From: Chitinophaga sancti
GTDB lineage: Bacteria; Bacteroidota; Bacteroidia; Chitinophagales; Chitinophagaceae
NCBI RefSeq assembly: GCF_034087045.1
Contig: NZ_CP139247.1
Location: 2,382,001 to 2,446,000 of the forward strand
Direction: 5' to 3'
Length of the DNA stretch: 64,000 bases
The position numbers and the translations under genes were made by a program. This document shows positions 34,324 through 43,832 of the stretch, in pieces (position 1 is the stretch's first letter; every line of letters starts with the position of its first letter). The notes below the pieces were generated by a model. The model was not told the origin of the DNA. It worked only from the letters and a program-made list of their open reading frames with translations, and made no database searches.

Positions 34324-34908
34324 TTAGTTGTTAAAGAGTGTGTTCAGTATCACAGTCTTCCTTTCTTTAACAATATTTTCATATTCCTGTTCATTCAGTC
34401 CAAACAAATGCTGATTAAGGGGTTTTACAATAAATGGATAGACGACAAGCGAAAAGAGATTCATAATAAAATGTACCGGGTTGGAGCGCTGAATGGTGCC
34501 TTTATCCATTTCCTGTTGTACTTCGGTAATGAACTGCTGCATGAACACTTCCGGTTTATCTTTCAGATAAATACCTTCCTGGATAGAGGCAGTCATGGAT
34601 ATTTCCAGGAAAGGATAGGTCTGCAGGCGTAGCAGTAATATCTCTACGAATTGCTCTATCTTATTCCGGAAGGGCAGTGCAGTACATAGTACAGACTGGG
34701 TTTCCCTGATGGATTCCAGTCTGGCTCTTTCAAATACGGTGTCAAACAGCTGGTCACGTGACTTGAAATAATAATGTATCAGGGTCCGGTTTACCCTCGC
34801 TGTATCGGCAATATCCTGTGTAGTGGCGTGCAGACGGCCTTCTGTGAAGAAGACATGCATAGCAGTATCAATGATGTGCTGCTCTGTTTTTTTATCTTTG
34901 GACGCCAT
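34324..34908 (-). CDS. TetR-family repressor of the RND operon
   Basis: 194 residues from ATG 34908 (MASKDKKTEQHIIDTAMHVFF). The N-terminal TetR HTH is clear (TTQDIADTARVNRTLIHYYFKSRDQLFDTVF). The ligand-binding domain is all-helical and variable. First gene of the efflux operon. A 20-bp palindrome directly abuts its ATG and overlaps the -7 box, so autorepression of the whole operon is likely, with release by a pump substrate (inference from the AcrR/TetR family). Confidence 0.92.
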   Translation of the reverse strand: MASKDKKTEQHIIDTAMHVFFTEGRLHATTQDIADTARVNRTLIHYYFKSRDQLFDTVFERARLESIRETQSVLCTALPFRNKIEQFVEILLLRLQTYPFLEISMTASIQEGIYLKDKPEVFMQQFITEVQQEMDKGTIQRSNPVHFIMNLFSLVVYPFIVKPLNQHLFGLNEQEYENIVKERKTVILNTLFNN

Positions 34909-34935
34909 GTTTAACAAAATTGTTAAACAAAAGTA
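34909..34935 (-). promoter_or_regulatory. TetR operator overlapping the efflux operon promoter
   Basis: GTTTAACAA (34909-34917) and TTGTTAAAC (34920-34928) form a perfect palindrome with a 2-bp spacer. The minus-strand -7 element TACTTTTG (34935-34928) overlaps it by one base, so the operator covers the transcription start. Confidence 0.75.
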
Positions 34936-34965
34936 AGGAGAGGGGTGCTTCGATTTGAGACATTA

Positions 34966-34982
34966 CGCCAAATTGGCGATTT
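34966..34982. promoter_or_regulatory. CGCCAA/TTGGCG palindrome with an AATTGGCGATTT motif
   Basis: A 13-bp palindrome (34966-34978) between the AraC gene end and the tetR promoter. The overlapping AATTGGCGATTT (34971-34982) recurs as AATTGGCAATTT upstream of the AraC gene (35820-35831). It may be a shared regulator site. Confidence 0.35.
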
Positions 34983-35002
34983 TCTGAGATGTAATCGGAA
35001 AT

Positions 35003-35800
35003 TTATACGGACATCACTTCCTGTTGAAAGGTACTGGGTCTTTTGTTGGTAATCTGGTAGAATACCTTGCTGAAGGCGGCGATATTACTATATCCTGTTT
35101 GATATGCGATCTCGCTCAGGGTCTGGTTTGTCTGCAAGATCATCTCTATCCCTTTCACAACCCGGAGCATTTTCAGGTATTGAACAAAGGACATATCGAG
35201 TATGTTCGTAAATAAACGGGAAAGGGTCCGGGGGCTGATATCAAATTCATTACTGAGAGACTCGAGGGTGATCTCCTGATCAAAATGGCGGCTGATAAAT
35301 TGAAGTATGGGGGCCAGTCGTTCATGTGTAGTAGTAGGCAGGGCCACAGGCAGGGTAGTCGTACTTACTTCCGGCAATATATCCTTCAGCGATGCCAGAA
35401 ACCGGAAGCCTGGGTCGCCAGGTCGGATATGTCCTTTCCAGCGGGTGGTATAATTGATCATCTGCAACAACAGCTCATTTACAGGATAAATGCCCATTTT
35501 ATTATAAAAAGGGGATTGCTGGTCATCTGAATTATAAAAATAGATGTTACGGGTAGCCGTGAACCTGGAGTGCCGGACCTGGATATAGTGTTCCTGGTGT
35601 TTGGGTATCCATATATAATGGCGGGCGGGTATGACAAATGATCTGTCCGGCAGGTTACAATAGGCGATGCCGCCTTCCACGTAGGTGAGCTGTCCTTTAT
35701 GATGAGCATGCATCGGCCATTTACGCTCAACCTTATCAATCATGACAAATACAGAATCGGGAATAGTATCAATATCGGCTAAATACTCTTCGAGGAACAT
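35003..35800 (-). CDS. AraC-family transcriptional regulator
   Basis: 265 residues from ATG 35800 (MFLEEYLADIDTIPDSVFVM). The frame is open to 35890, but that start would overlap the divergent gene. N-terminal cupin-type sensor domain (WPMHAHHKGQLTYVEGGIAYC, IPARHYIWIPKHQEHYIQ) and C-terminal double HTH (EITLESLSNEFDISPRTLSRLF and QTLSEIAYQTGYSNIAAFSKVFYQITNKRPSTF). Divergent from the TolC-EmrA-MFS operon and separated by about 80 bp, so it is probably the local activator or repressor of that efflux system. Confidence 0.92.
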   Translation of the reverse strand: MFLEEYLADIDTIPDSVFVMIDKVERKWPMHAHHKGQLTYVEGGIAYCNLPDRSFVIPARHYIWIPKHQEHYIQVRHSRFTATRNIYFYNSDDQQSPFYNKMGIYPVNELLLQMINYTTRWKGHIRPGDPGFRFLASLKDILPEVSTTTLPVALPTTTHERLAPILQFISRHFDQEITLESLSNEFDISPRTLSRLFTNILDMSFVQYLKMLRVVKGIEMILQTNQTLSEIAYQTGYSNIAAFSKVFYQITNKRPSTFQQEVMSV

Positions 35801-35819
35801 GTGGCGCGTTTGGATAAAT

Positions 35820-35867
35820 AATTGGCAATTTAGATAAAATGGCTCATTCCCCATAATCCTAACTTTG
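35820..35867 (+). promoter_or_regulatory. Divergent araC/efflux promoter region
   Basis: Contains the -7 element TAACTTTG (35860-35867) 11 bases before the ATG at 35879, implying a very short leader, and the AATTGGCAATTT motif (35820-35831), a candidate binding site. No clear -33 box at the usual spacing, consistent with activator dependence. Confidence 0.5.
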
Positions 35868-35878
35868 CATGCAGAATA

Positions 35879-37222
35879 ATGATTATGCAACCGAATACCA
35901 AAAGGGTATGTGCATTACTGCCTGTTTTAATTTTTTCGATGTGTGCAGTAGCACAAAAACCTTCCGATACTACAGCCCCAATTCATTTAACACTTGAACA
36001 AGTATGGGATAAAGCCGCACAGCACAACAAAAAGGTTCAGATGGCGCATATCCGTGTACAAACCAGTGAAGAATCTCTGAAAGATGCAAAGGCAGAAAGG
36101 CTGCCGGAGATGGATGTGAGTGGCGCTTATGCAAGGGTAACAAATATGCCTATGTATGAAGATGGATTTTTTCATACACCTACGCAATATCCAGTGTTAC
36201 ACAACTACTACAAGGTTGGGGGGGATGCTTATTTCAATATATATAATGGAAATAAGACCAACCTTGAAATTCAGAAAGGACAAACGGAACATGCTATAAC
36301 GAAAGAACAAGAGAATCTGACGCTGTCTGAAGTAAAGTTCAGCGCAGCGGTATGTTACCTGGATCTGGTGCGCAGCTGCCGGTTCAAAGAATTAATAGCA
36401 AAGGATATAGAAGACCAGCAGAAACAGTTGGCCCACATCCAGGAACTACAGAAGAATGGTGTTGTACTAAAGAGCGATGTGCTGAGAGCACAATTGAGAT
36501 TATCCCGGCAACAGATGGGGATGGTGCAGATAGATAATGATATTGCAATTGCCCGTCAGCGGTTGGCTATCCTGATTGGAGATGATGAAAATGAGCGGAT
36601 AGATGCAGATAGTATGCTTACTGATGGCAATGCAATACCGGGGTCTTATGAAGAATACCTGAATATAGCAGGTACACATGCTTTCCAACTGAAGATTTCA
36701 GCAGGAGAATCAGAACTGAAAAAGCTATCGTTGAAGCGTGTAAAGGCAAACGTCTCGCCAAAGGTAGGACTGTTTGCAGAATACAATTTTTCGTATCCGC
36801 AGATCATGTTCTACCCTTACGCAGATGCGGCTTATGGATTAGGAATGTATGGTGTAAAAGCAAGCTTTCCTATTTCCTCCTTCTATCATAACAAGCACAA
36901 AGAAAAGGCCGCTGTTCTTGAATTAAAAAGAGAAGAAGTAGCGCACGAAGAAACCGGAGATGTAATCAGACAACAGGTAAAGGAAGCTTACCTCCGTTAT
37001 AAGGAGGCACTGACGAGAATAGATGTGGCAGAGACCAATATCAAACAGGCAACAGAGAACGCACGGATTGTAAACAACACTTATTTTAACCAGTTATCCC
37101 TCGTGACCGACCTGCTGGATGCAAACACACAAATGCTCCAGACCCGTTTTGACCTCGTTTCAGCAAAGATCGCAGCACGCGTACAATACTATCAATTACA
37201 AAAAGTAATAGGCAATCTATAA
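35879..37222 (+). CDS. TolC-family outer-membrane factor
   Basis: 447 residues. Signal peptide (RVCALLPVLIFSMCAVAQ), then the OEP architecture: repeated long helices (VQMAHIRVQTSEESLKDAKAERLPEMDVSGAYARV; later ISAGESELKKLSLKRVKANVSPKVGLFAEYNF) and a terminal FDLVSAKIAARVQYYQLQKVIGNL. Unlike the OMF at 28539 it has no lipobox. First gene of a three-gene operon with an EmrA-type adaptor and an MFS pump; the next gene starts 5 bp later. Confidence 0.9.
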   Translation: MIMQPNTKRVCALLPVLIFSMCAVAQKPSDTTAPIHLTLEQVWDKAAQHNKKVQMAHIRVQTSEESLKDAKAERLPEMDVSGAYARVTNMPMYEDGFFHTPTQYPVLHNYYKVGGDAYFNIYNGNKTNLEIQKGQTEHAITKEQENLTLSEVKFSAAVCYLDLVRSCRFKELIAKDIEDQQKQLAHIQELQKNGVVLKSDVLRAQLRLSRQQMGMVQIDNDIAIARQRLAILIGDDENERIDADSMLTDGNAIPGSYEEYLNIAGTHAFQLKISAGESELKKLSLKRVKANVSPKVGLFAEYNFSYPQIMFYPYADAAYGLGMYGVKASFPISSFYHNKHKEKAAVLELKREEVAHEETGDVIRQQVKEAYLRYKEALTRIDVAETNIKQATENARIVNNTYFNQLSLVTDLLDANTQMLQTRFDLVSAKIAARVQYYQLQKVIGNL

Positions 37223-37227
37223 TTATT

Positions 37228-38280
37228 ATGGCAAATTATGCAAAGACCGATAAGGTGATAACCACTATCACCGGATGGGTAGCCGGTTTAATATTAGTGG
37301 GATTGGCGATATGGGGCATCATCACGCTCATGACCTTATATAAATTCGAAGAGACGAATGATGCCCAGGTGGAAGAATACATTAACCCTATCACAAACCG
37401 GGTAGTGGGATATGTAACAAAGATTAACTACGAAGAAAACCAGGATGTGAAGAAAGGGGATACCCTGCTCCTGATTGACGACAGTGAATATAAATTACAG
37501 CAGCAGGAAGCGAATGCTGCACTGCTGAATGCAAAGGCACAGATCCAGGTAATGGAATCAAGTATCTCTACAACAGCGAAAACAGCAACGGTAACACAGG
37601 CTCAAATTGCGGCAGCGAAGGCAAAATTGTGGAAGCAACAGCAGGAAATGGACCGATATCAGAAACTGTACGATGTGGAATCAGCGACCAAACAACAATT
37701 GGAGAATGTACAGACTGCACTGGATGTAGCGAAAGCTGATTACCAGGCAGCGCTGAACAACTATGCAGCGTCTGAATCGAAAGTAGGTGATATCAAAGCA
37801 CAGAAGCAGGCGTTGCTGGCCGAAATAGAGCGCAGAGAAGCCATGTTGGGCAGAAATACACTGGATATATCCTACACCGTCATTAAAGCCCCATATGATG
37901 GCAAAATGGGCCGCCGTACCATCGAAGAAGGCCAGCTGGTACAGGCCGGGCAAACACTGGCATTCATCGTGAACCAGACTGCCGGTAAATGGATAGTGGC
38001 CAACTTCAAGGAAACACAGGTGCGCCACATGCACATAGGACAGGAGGCAAAAATTGAGATAGATGCTTACCCCGGAAAGATATTTAATGGCCAGGTAGCA
38101 TCTTTATCTCCTGCTACTGGTTCCAGATTTTCATTGTTACCTCCGGATAACTCAACGGGTAACTTTGTGAAGATCGTACAACGTATACCAGTACGCATCA
38201 AATTGACTGACAAAGCAGATGCTGATTTATTACTTCGCGCAGGTATGAATGCAACTGTGAAGATTGCAAAAGCACAATGA
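37228..38280 (+). CDS. HlyD/EmrA-family efflux adaptor
   Basis: 350 residues with an N-terminal membrane anchor (TTITGWVAGLILVGLAIWGIITLM), then a lipoyl half (TNRVVGYVTKINYEENQDVKKGDTLLLIDDSEY), a long coiled-coil hairpin (QQQEANAALLNAKAQIQVMES ... AQKQALLAEIERREAML) and the second half (YTVIKAPYDGKMGRRTIEEGQLVQAGQTL). This is the EmrA layout, bridging an inner-membrane MFS pump to TolC. Its stop overlaps the start of the MFS gene (ATGA). Confidence 0.92.
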   Translation: MANYAKTDKVITTITGWVAGLILVGLAIWGIITLMTLYKFEETNDAQVEEYINPITNRVVGYVTKINYEENQDVKKGDTLLLIDDSEYKLQQQEANAALLNAKAQIQVMESSISTTAKTATVTQAQIAAAKAKLWKQQQEMDRYQKLYDVESATKQQLENVQTALDVAKADYQAALNNYAASESKVGDIKAQKQALLAEIERREAMLGRNTLDISYTVIKAPYDGKMGRRTIEEGQLVQAGQTLAFIVNQTAGKWIVANFKETQVRHMHIGQEAKIEIDAYPGKIFNGQVASLSPATGSRFSLLPPDNSTGNFVKIVQRIPVRIKLTDKADADLLLRAGMNATVKIAKAQ

Positions 38281-39878
38281 CAAAAAAACTGACGATATTC
38301 AAACCCTGGGCTACGGCTTCGGAATGGTTTATCAGGTTTGTGATATTTCTGAACCTGTTACCCAACCTGCTGATGTTCGGTATCTCTGTATCCAGTGGCC
38401 CCGGTTCTGCGGGTTATTATGGCATAGAGCCGCCGGATGTGCAGTATTCCATGGTATTGTTCTATGCTTCACTGGCAGGGTTCTTTGCACTGGAAAGGCG
38501 ATTCTTTCAATACATTGCAACGAAAGAGTACCTGTTGATGGGAGCGGTGATACAGATCCTTACTTCTTATGGATGTTATAAAACGCATAACCTTTATATC
38601 TTACTGAGTCTGCGTTTTATACAGGGCATGGCGAACTGTATTTCATCATCTGTATGTATTACATTAATCTTTAGCCGGCTGCGGAGCAACCGCCAAAGAG
38701 AGATCGGGTATTCACTTTTTTACATGAACCTGTTGTGTATTACAGCAGTCAGTGCACTGGTTACAGCGCCGTTATTAGATGCGTTTGATTACAATGTACT
38801 GTACAAGTGGATGATCTTTACTTATATACCTGGCACCTTGTTGTTGTTTGTGATGATGAACCCGGTGCGGTTGAATAAGCGGTTCCCGCTGTATCAGCTG
38901 GATTGGGCGAGTTTTGTGATATATACTACGGGACTGAGTTTATTAGGATATGTACTATTGTATGGGCAGCAGTATTACTGGTTTAGTGATAGCAGGATAT
39001 TGCTGGCGGCTATTGGTGTAGTGGTATTGGGTGTGTTGCATGTGATCAGGCAGAAATATTTGAAACGGCCCTACCTTAGTCTGGATGTGTTTAAGAACAG
39101 GAACTATGTGGTGGGGATGGTGTTGATCTTCGTGTTGTACATCTGTAGAGGGGCATTGAATATTACGAATAACTACTTTACGGGGGTATTGGGTATGGAT
39201 CCAACACATCTGTCTTATATCCTGATGGCGAATGTAGCGGGGATTGTATTGGGCGTATTAGTGAGTTCACGTATGATTACCACGAATGTGAAGATGAGAT
39301 GGATCTGGTTGATTGGGTTTAGTTTATTGCTGGTGTTTCATTTGTGGATGAATTTCCTGTTTGCCACGATGGCGGATACGGAGACTTTCATTGTGCCATT
39401 GATCACGCAGGGGATGGGGGCGGGTATGCTGATGGCGCCGTTGATTATCTTTTGTATTTCTTCAGTACCGGCGCATCTGGGTAGTACGGCTTCGGCTACG
39501 GGGGTATTTTTCCGTTTTGCTGGTTTTTGTAGCAGTATTGCGCTGGTCAATTATTTCCAGTTGTATGATAAGAGCAGGCATTATAACCGTTTTCTGGATA
39601 AGTTGACTACATTGGATCCTTTGGTGAATGCCAAATTGGGTGTGTATAGAGCAGGTTTAATGGCGAAGGGATTGCCTGCGGACAGGGCCACGAAAGCTGC
39701 AACAGGGATGTTGTATCGTTCTGCAGATATACAGGCGCAGATCAGGTTTTCGATGGATTATTATTATCTGATCAGTATAATGATCATTGGGGTGATATTG
39801 TTGATAGCGTGGATTCCATATTTGAATAAGACGGTGATAGATTTGAGGAGGAACCAACCGGCGCCGGCGGCTTATTAA
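38277..39878 (+). CDS. MFS efflux transporter (EmrB/DHA2-like)
   Basis: 533 residues with about 14 TM helices, as in DHA2 pumps. Recognisable segments are RFIQGMANCISSSVCITLIFSRL, SLFYMNLLCITAVSALVTAPLLD and GMGAGMLMAPLIIFCISSVPAHLGSTASATGVFFRFAG, the last being the motif of EmrB-type proteins near TM11. Motif C is not typical. With the EmrA-type adaptor and TolC-type channel encoded upstream it forms a tripartite pump; the substrate is unknown. Four-base overlap with the adaptor gene. Confidence 0.88.
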   Translation: MTKKLTIFKPWATASEWFIRFVIFLNLLPNLLMFGISVSSGPGSAGYYGIEPPDVQYSMVLFYASLAGFFALERRFFQYIATKEYLLMGAVIQILTSYGCYKTHNLYILLSLRFIQGMANCISSSVCITLIFSRLRSNRQREIGYSLFYMNLLCITAVSALVTAPLLDAFDYNVLYKWMIFTYIPGTLLLFVMMNPVRLNKRFPLYQLDWASFVIYTTGLSLLGYVLLYGQQYYWFSDSRILLAAIGVVVLGVLHVIRQKYLKRPYLSLDVFKNRNYVVGMVLIFVLYICRGALNITNNYFTGVLGMDPTHLSYILMANVAGIVLGVLVSSRMITTNVKMRWIWLIGFSLLLVFHLWMNFLFATMADTETFIVPLITQGMGAGMLMAPLIIFCISSVPAHLGSTASATGVFFRFAGFCSSIALVNYFQLYDKSRHYNRFLDKLTTLDPLVNAKLGVYRAGLMAKGLPADRATKAATGMLYRSADIQAQIRFSMDYYYLISIMIIGVILLIAWIPYLNKTVIDLRRNQPAPAAY

Positions 39879-39942
39879 CATTTTCGTTAAATTCGGGTTT
39901 TTAAAGAGTACCCGACCCCCAAAGTCGACGATTATCCCCAAT

Positions 39943-42165
39943 ATGATCAAGAAACTTTTATTCTGCCTGTTTTTGCTGACCGCAACGGCTGTATCGGGAC
40001 AATCCATTTTTCAATCTGCAAAATGGATTGTCCCTGGTTTTAAGGAAGATACATTGCTCCGGCCCTGCCCGGTATATACCAAAACGATCGATGTACAGAA
40101 AGGATTGCGCTCCGCAACCTTGTACATAACTGCACATGGCCTGTATGAGGCAAATATCAATACACAGAGAGTCGGGGATGCTTACTTCACCCCAGGTTTT
40201 ACCAGTTATAACAGAAGATTACAATACCAGCAATACGATGTGAAGGCGCTTTTGAAAAAAGGACGTAATGCGATCGCTGTGACCATAGGTGAAGGCTGGT
40301 ATAGAGGTGTTTTTGGAGGTAATCTGGCACATGATATTTATGGCAATGATGCAGGTCTGCTTTTTCAGCTGGATCTTACCTATAATGATGGCAGCCATCG
40401 GTCTGTTTTGTCAGACAGTAGCTGGCAGTGCACCACGGGCCCTATTCGTTATTCCAGTTTATATGATGGTGAATTGTATGATGCCCGTATTCAGCTGCGT
40501 CAGCCAGGACCTGTGGCAATTGCTGACTTCCGGAAAGATATATTGGTAGCAGACAATACTCCTCCGGTAAGAGAAAAGGAGAATTTTCACCCCATTAAAG
40601 TATGGACTACACCTAAAGGAGAACAGGTCTTAGATTTTGGACAAAATATGGCTGGTTGGGTTCGCTGTCAACTTGAAGGTAAAGGTGGTGATACGATTCG
40701 ATTATATCATGCAGAAATGCTGGATAAAGAGGGAAATTTCTATACTGGTAATTTGAGAGAAGCCAAAGCAACTGATACCTATATTCTGCCTGGAAAAGGG
40801 AAGGGCACCTTTCAGCCTCACTTTACCTGGCATGGGTTCCGATATGTAAAGGTAGAAGGCTGTAAGGTGAATGCAAACGATTTTACGGCAGTTGCATTAT
40901 ATTCAGACCTTGCACCAGCTGGTACCTTTTCCTGTTCTAACCCTATGCTGAACCAGTTATGTCACAATATTACCTGGAGTTTTAAAGGGAACTCTCTGGA
41001 CATTCCTACCGATTGCCCACAGCGTAGTGAGCGCCTGGGCTGGACTGGCGATGCACAGGTTTTTTGCAGAACCGCCAGTTATCTCTTTCATGTCGATGCT
41101 TTTTTTAGTAAATGGTTGCAGGATTTGGAGGCCGATCAGGCGGTGAATGGAGCTGTTCCCAGTATAATTCCGGATGTGTATGAAAAGCTTCGTAAAGATC
41201 CCCGTGCCGGTGCTGCTGGTTGGGCCGATGCAGCTGCTATCATTCCCTGGACATTGTATTGGGTATATGGAGATACAGCTGTTTTAAACAGGCAATACAC
41301 CAGTATGAAGGCCTGGGTTGATTATATTAACAGCGTGAGCAAAGACGGTCTCTGGACGGCGAATGGGTATGGTGACTGGCTGGCTCCCGGTGATTCTACC
41401 TCGTTACCTTATATTGATCAGTGTTACTGGGCCAATTCTACCCAGTTATTGATCAATACTGCTAAAGTTTTAGGTAAAACAGCAGATGTGGAAAAGTATT
41501 CTCCTTTACTACAAAATATCAAATCTGCTTTTTTAAAGCACTACATCTCTCCCGAAGGCGTAGCCATTACAAATACGCAAACGGCCTACATCCTGGCATT
41601 GCAGTTTGACATGCTGCCCGATTGTATGAAAAAGAATGCTGCAGATAGACTGGCTACACTCGTCAGGAACAACAATGATCACTTAGCCACCGGCTTTCTG
41701 GGTACACCTTACCTGTTGCATGCCCTGAGTGAAAATGGCTATACAGCGATTGCTTACAAGGTATTGAATCAGGAGACTTATCCTTCCTGGTTGTATCCTT
41801 TGAAGATGGGAGCCACTACTATCTGGGAAAAATGGAATGCCATCAAACCGGATAGTACCATACAGGCGACCTCCTTCAATCACTATTCATACGGCGCGGT
41901 TGGAGAGTGGTTATACAGGGTAGTGGCAGGCATTGATGCCGCGAGTCCGGGATATGAAAAGATCACAATTCATCCTCAGCCTGGCGGAGGTCTGGAATGG
42001 GTAAATGCAGGTTATACCTGTCCTTATGGAAGGATCGTTTCCAACTGGAAAATAACCAATGGCAAATTCACCATGCATGTGGAAATCCCTGCCGGCACCC
42101 GGGCCACAATCATGATTCCCGGTAAGGAAAGTGTGGAGGTAGCAGCAGGGACGTATGATTTTTAA
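39943..42165 (+). CDS. Alpha-L-rhamnosidase (GH78)
   Basis: 740 residues, signal peptide (MIKKLLFCLFLLTATAVSG). N-terminal beta-sandwich domains (ATLYITAHGLYEANINTQRVGDAYFTPGFTSYNRRLQYQQYDV, EGWYRGVFGGN) lead to the Bac_rhamnosid domain (VLDFGQNMAGWVRCQL). The (alpha/alpha)6 barrel carries DCPQRSERLGWTGDAQVF, with the acidic residues of the active site, and GDWLAPGDSTSLPYI. MGATTIWEKWNAI and the C-terminal beta domain follow. It cleaves terminal L-rhamnose from glycans such as pectin RG-I or plant glycosides. It converges with the next gene by a 4-bp overlap, without a terminator between. Confidence 0.95.
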   Translation: MIKKLLFCLFLLTATAVSGQSIFQSAKWIVPGFKEDTLLRPCPVYTKTIDVQKGLRSATLYITAHGLYEANINTQRVGDAYFTPGFTSYNRRLQYQQYDVKALLKKGRNAIAVTIGEGWYRGVFGGNLAHDIYGNDAGLLFQLDLTYNDGSHRSVLSDSSWQCTTGPIRYSSLYDGELYDARIQLRQPGPVAIADFRKDILVADNTPPVREKENFHPIKVWTTPKGEQVLDFGQNMAGWVRCQLEGKGGDTIRLYHAEMLDKEGNFYTGNLREAKATDTYILPGKGKGTFQPHFTWHGFRYVKVEGCKVNANDFTAVALYSDLAPAGTFSCSNPMLNQLCHNITWSFKGNSLDIPTDCPQRSERLGWTGDAQVFCRTASYLFHVDAFFSKWLQDLEADQAVNGAVPSIIPDVYEKLRKDPRAGAAGWADAAAIIPWTLYWVYGDTAVLNRQYTSMKAWVDYINSVSKDGLWTANGYGDWLAPGDSTSLPYIDQCYWANSTQLLINTAKVLGKTADVEKYSPLLQNIKSAFLKHYISPEGVAITNTQTAYILALQFDMLPDCMKKNAADRLATLVRNNNDHLATGFLGTPYLLHALSENGYTAIAYKVLNQETYPSWLYPLKMGATTIWEKWNAIKPDSTIQATSFNHYSYGAVGEWLYRVVAGIDAASPGYEKITIHPQPGGGLEWVNAGYTCPYGRIVSNWKITNGKFTMHVEIPAGTRATIMIPGKESVEVAAGTYDF

Positions 42166-43658
42166 TCCTGTGGTTCAAATTGCTTTTCTGTTAGTATCAG
42201 TGCAAATGTGAGCAACACGATCATGGGTACGATCTGATAGCGCAATACTACTGGTGTGGCAAATACACTGAACCCAAAATTGATGATCAGGAAGGCTAGT
42301 GCTGCCAGCAAGGCAATAAATACGGGTTTATTCGCCTGTCTGAGTTTTTTGTTAGTCAAAAAGAAGATAACACAGCCAGCAAAGAAGATATTTAATGCCA
42401 TAAAGAAGAGCGGGAAAATGAAGAAGATATACCCCTGGAATTGAATAGATGGGATCAGCGTAATCTGGTTACTCTTCATATTAAACCATATTTTGGCAGG
42501 ATCCCATACTTCACGCATTCCAATATTATAAGAGCCAAATTTTTCAAGGTGAGGAATGAAATAGTTCTTCACATTGAGCCACATGTAGTGACGTGCAAAT
42601 TCAAGCGGATAATGTTTTATCAGCCATTTCCCATATGCATTATATATCGGTGAAACTGATCCCCATGCCTGGAATCCACCCGGGGCGCCGGGTAGGTTAG
42701 CCCAGCCATGTTTGCTTAAATAAGGTTTTAAAATAGCGGTAGGTACTTTGATGAAAAATGTACCGGGCAATTCTGCCAGATCTTCGGCAGTAGGGGGTGT
42801 CTTTTTCCAGAAAGCCCGGGCTTCCCTATCCAGTTCCAGCGTACCGGGAGGCAGTTTGGTACTATCTACGTCAATGCTGCCGTACATGTACAATGCATTG
42901 TTGGCGATCTGCCATCCTCCAAATACGGAGAACTCCGCTGTACCTGTCAGCTTTTTTGTCTCCTGTTGTGTATACCAGATGAATGGAAAAATCAACAACC
43001 ACGGCAATACCATCCCTATCAGTTTTATGGGCCATTTATACCCTCCGAGTAAAATCGCAAATACACTGACTATAGGATAATATATCGCAGTATATCGGAT
43101 CACAAATGCAGCCCCAATCAATAATGCCTGAAAAACGATATTGGAGAGGGTAGGCTTGTAATACATCCATAAGTACTGTGTAAACAGGATAAGGCTGATG
43201 GAACAAAAAATAGCATCGCTCAGTACGCAATTCGCCAGTACAAGAAACATTGGGTTGAAGAACAAAAAGATATACAATATGAGTGCATATCGACGGGGTA
43301 ACCCATATAGATACAGTATTGAGAAGAAGAAGTATAGAAATGTAACGATTAGTATGATATACTGTACATATACGAGAAATACATGCGATGATGAGAACAG
43401 GTGAATAAAAGCGATAAATTTAGAATATCCTATCGGCCACAGATTCACATTCATGTTGTACAGATTCGTATCTATATAACTATAGGAATCTGAAATAAAA
43501 TCCGGGTAGGGATATAGTATTTTAAAGAGGGTGAGCTGTATGAGCCCGGCAATAAAAGCTACAAGTATGTATTTTCTGTTAATACTGTTTTTGAATACAT
43601 ACTGTAAGAAGGGTGAGGAAGCACCGTAAGCGTTCAAGTTTTTCGCAATAGTGGTCAT
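42162..43658 (-). CDS. Polytopic membrane protein, probably GT-C-type glycosyltransferase
   Basis: 498 residues with about 11 TM helices. The first loop carries DFISDSYSYID, resembling the acidic first-loop motif of GT-C (PMT/ArnT-like) glycosyltransferases. A large soluble loop lies at about residues 255-370 (GWQIANNALYMYGSID ... MREVWDPAKIW). The C-terminus has four more helices (FIALLAALAFLIINFGFSVFA). Such proteins use polyprenyl-phosphate sugars on the outer face of the inner membrane, but donor and acceptor are unknown here. Convergent with the rhamnosidase gene; not obviously in an operon. Confidence 0.6.
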   Translation of the reverse strand: MTTIAKNLNAYGASSPFLQYVFKNSINRKYILVAFIAGLIQLTLFKILYPYPDFISDSYSYIDTNLYNMNVNLWPIGYSKFIAFIHLFSSSHVFLVYVQYIILIVTFLYFFFSILYLYGLPRRYALILYIFLFFNPMFLVLANCVLSDAIFCSISLILFTQYLWMYYKPTLSNIVFQALLIGAAFVIRYTAIYYPIVSVFAILLGGYKWPIKLIGMVLPWLLIFPFIWYTQQETKKLTGTAEFSVFGGWQIANNALYMYGSIDVDSTKLPPGTLELDREARAFWKKTPPTAEDLAELPGTFFIKVPTAILKPYLSKHGWANLPGAPGGFQAWGSVSPIYNAYGKWLIKHYPLEFARHYMWLNVKNYFIPHLEKFGSYNIGMREVWDPAKIWFNMKSNQITLIPSIQFQGYIFFIFPLFFMALNIFFAGCVIFFLTNKKLRQANKPVFIALLAALAFLIINFGFSVFATPVVLRYQIVPMIVLLTFALILTEKQFEPQD

Positions 43659-43832
43659 GTTGTTAGAATAGTTTATCAGGTATGGAGCATATTGAGGAAA
43701 ACTAAAATTCTGAGTGGTTAAAAGGGGTTGAACTAAAGATAATGAAAAAACTGTAAAACTGAAACTATGAAACAGATTATCATTTTCTACTGCTAAATAG
43801 TTGCGGCCCGGGGGCGTGAGAGGCCATTGGCG

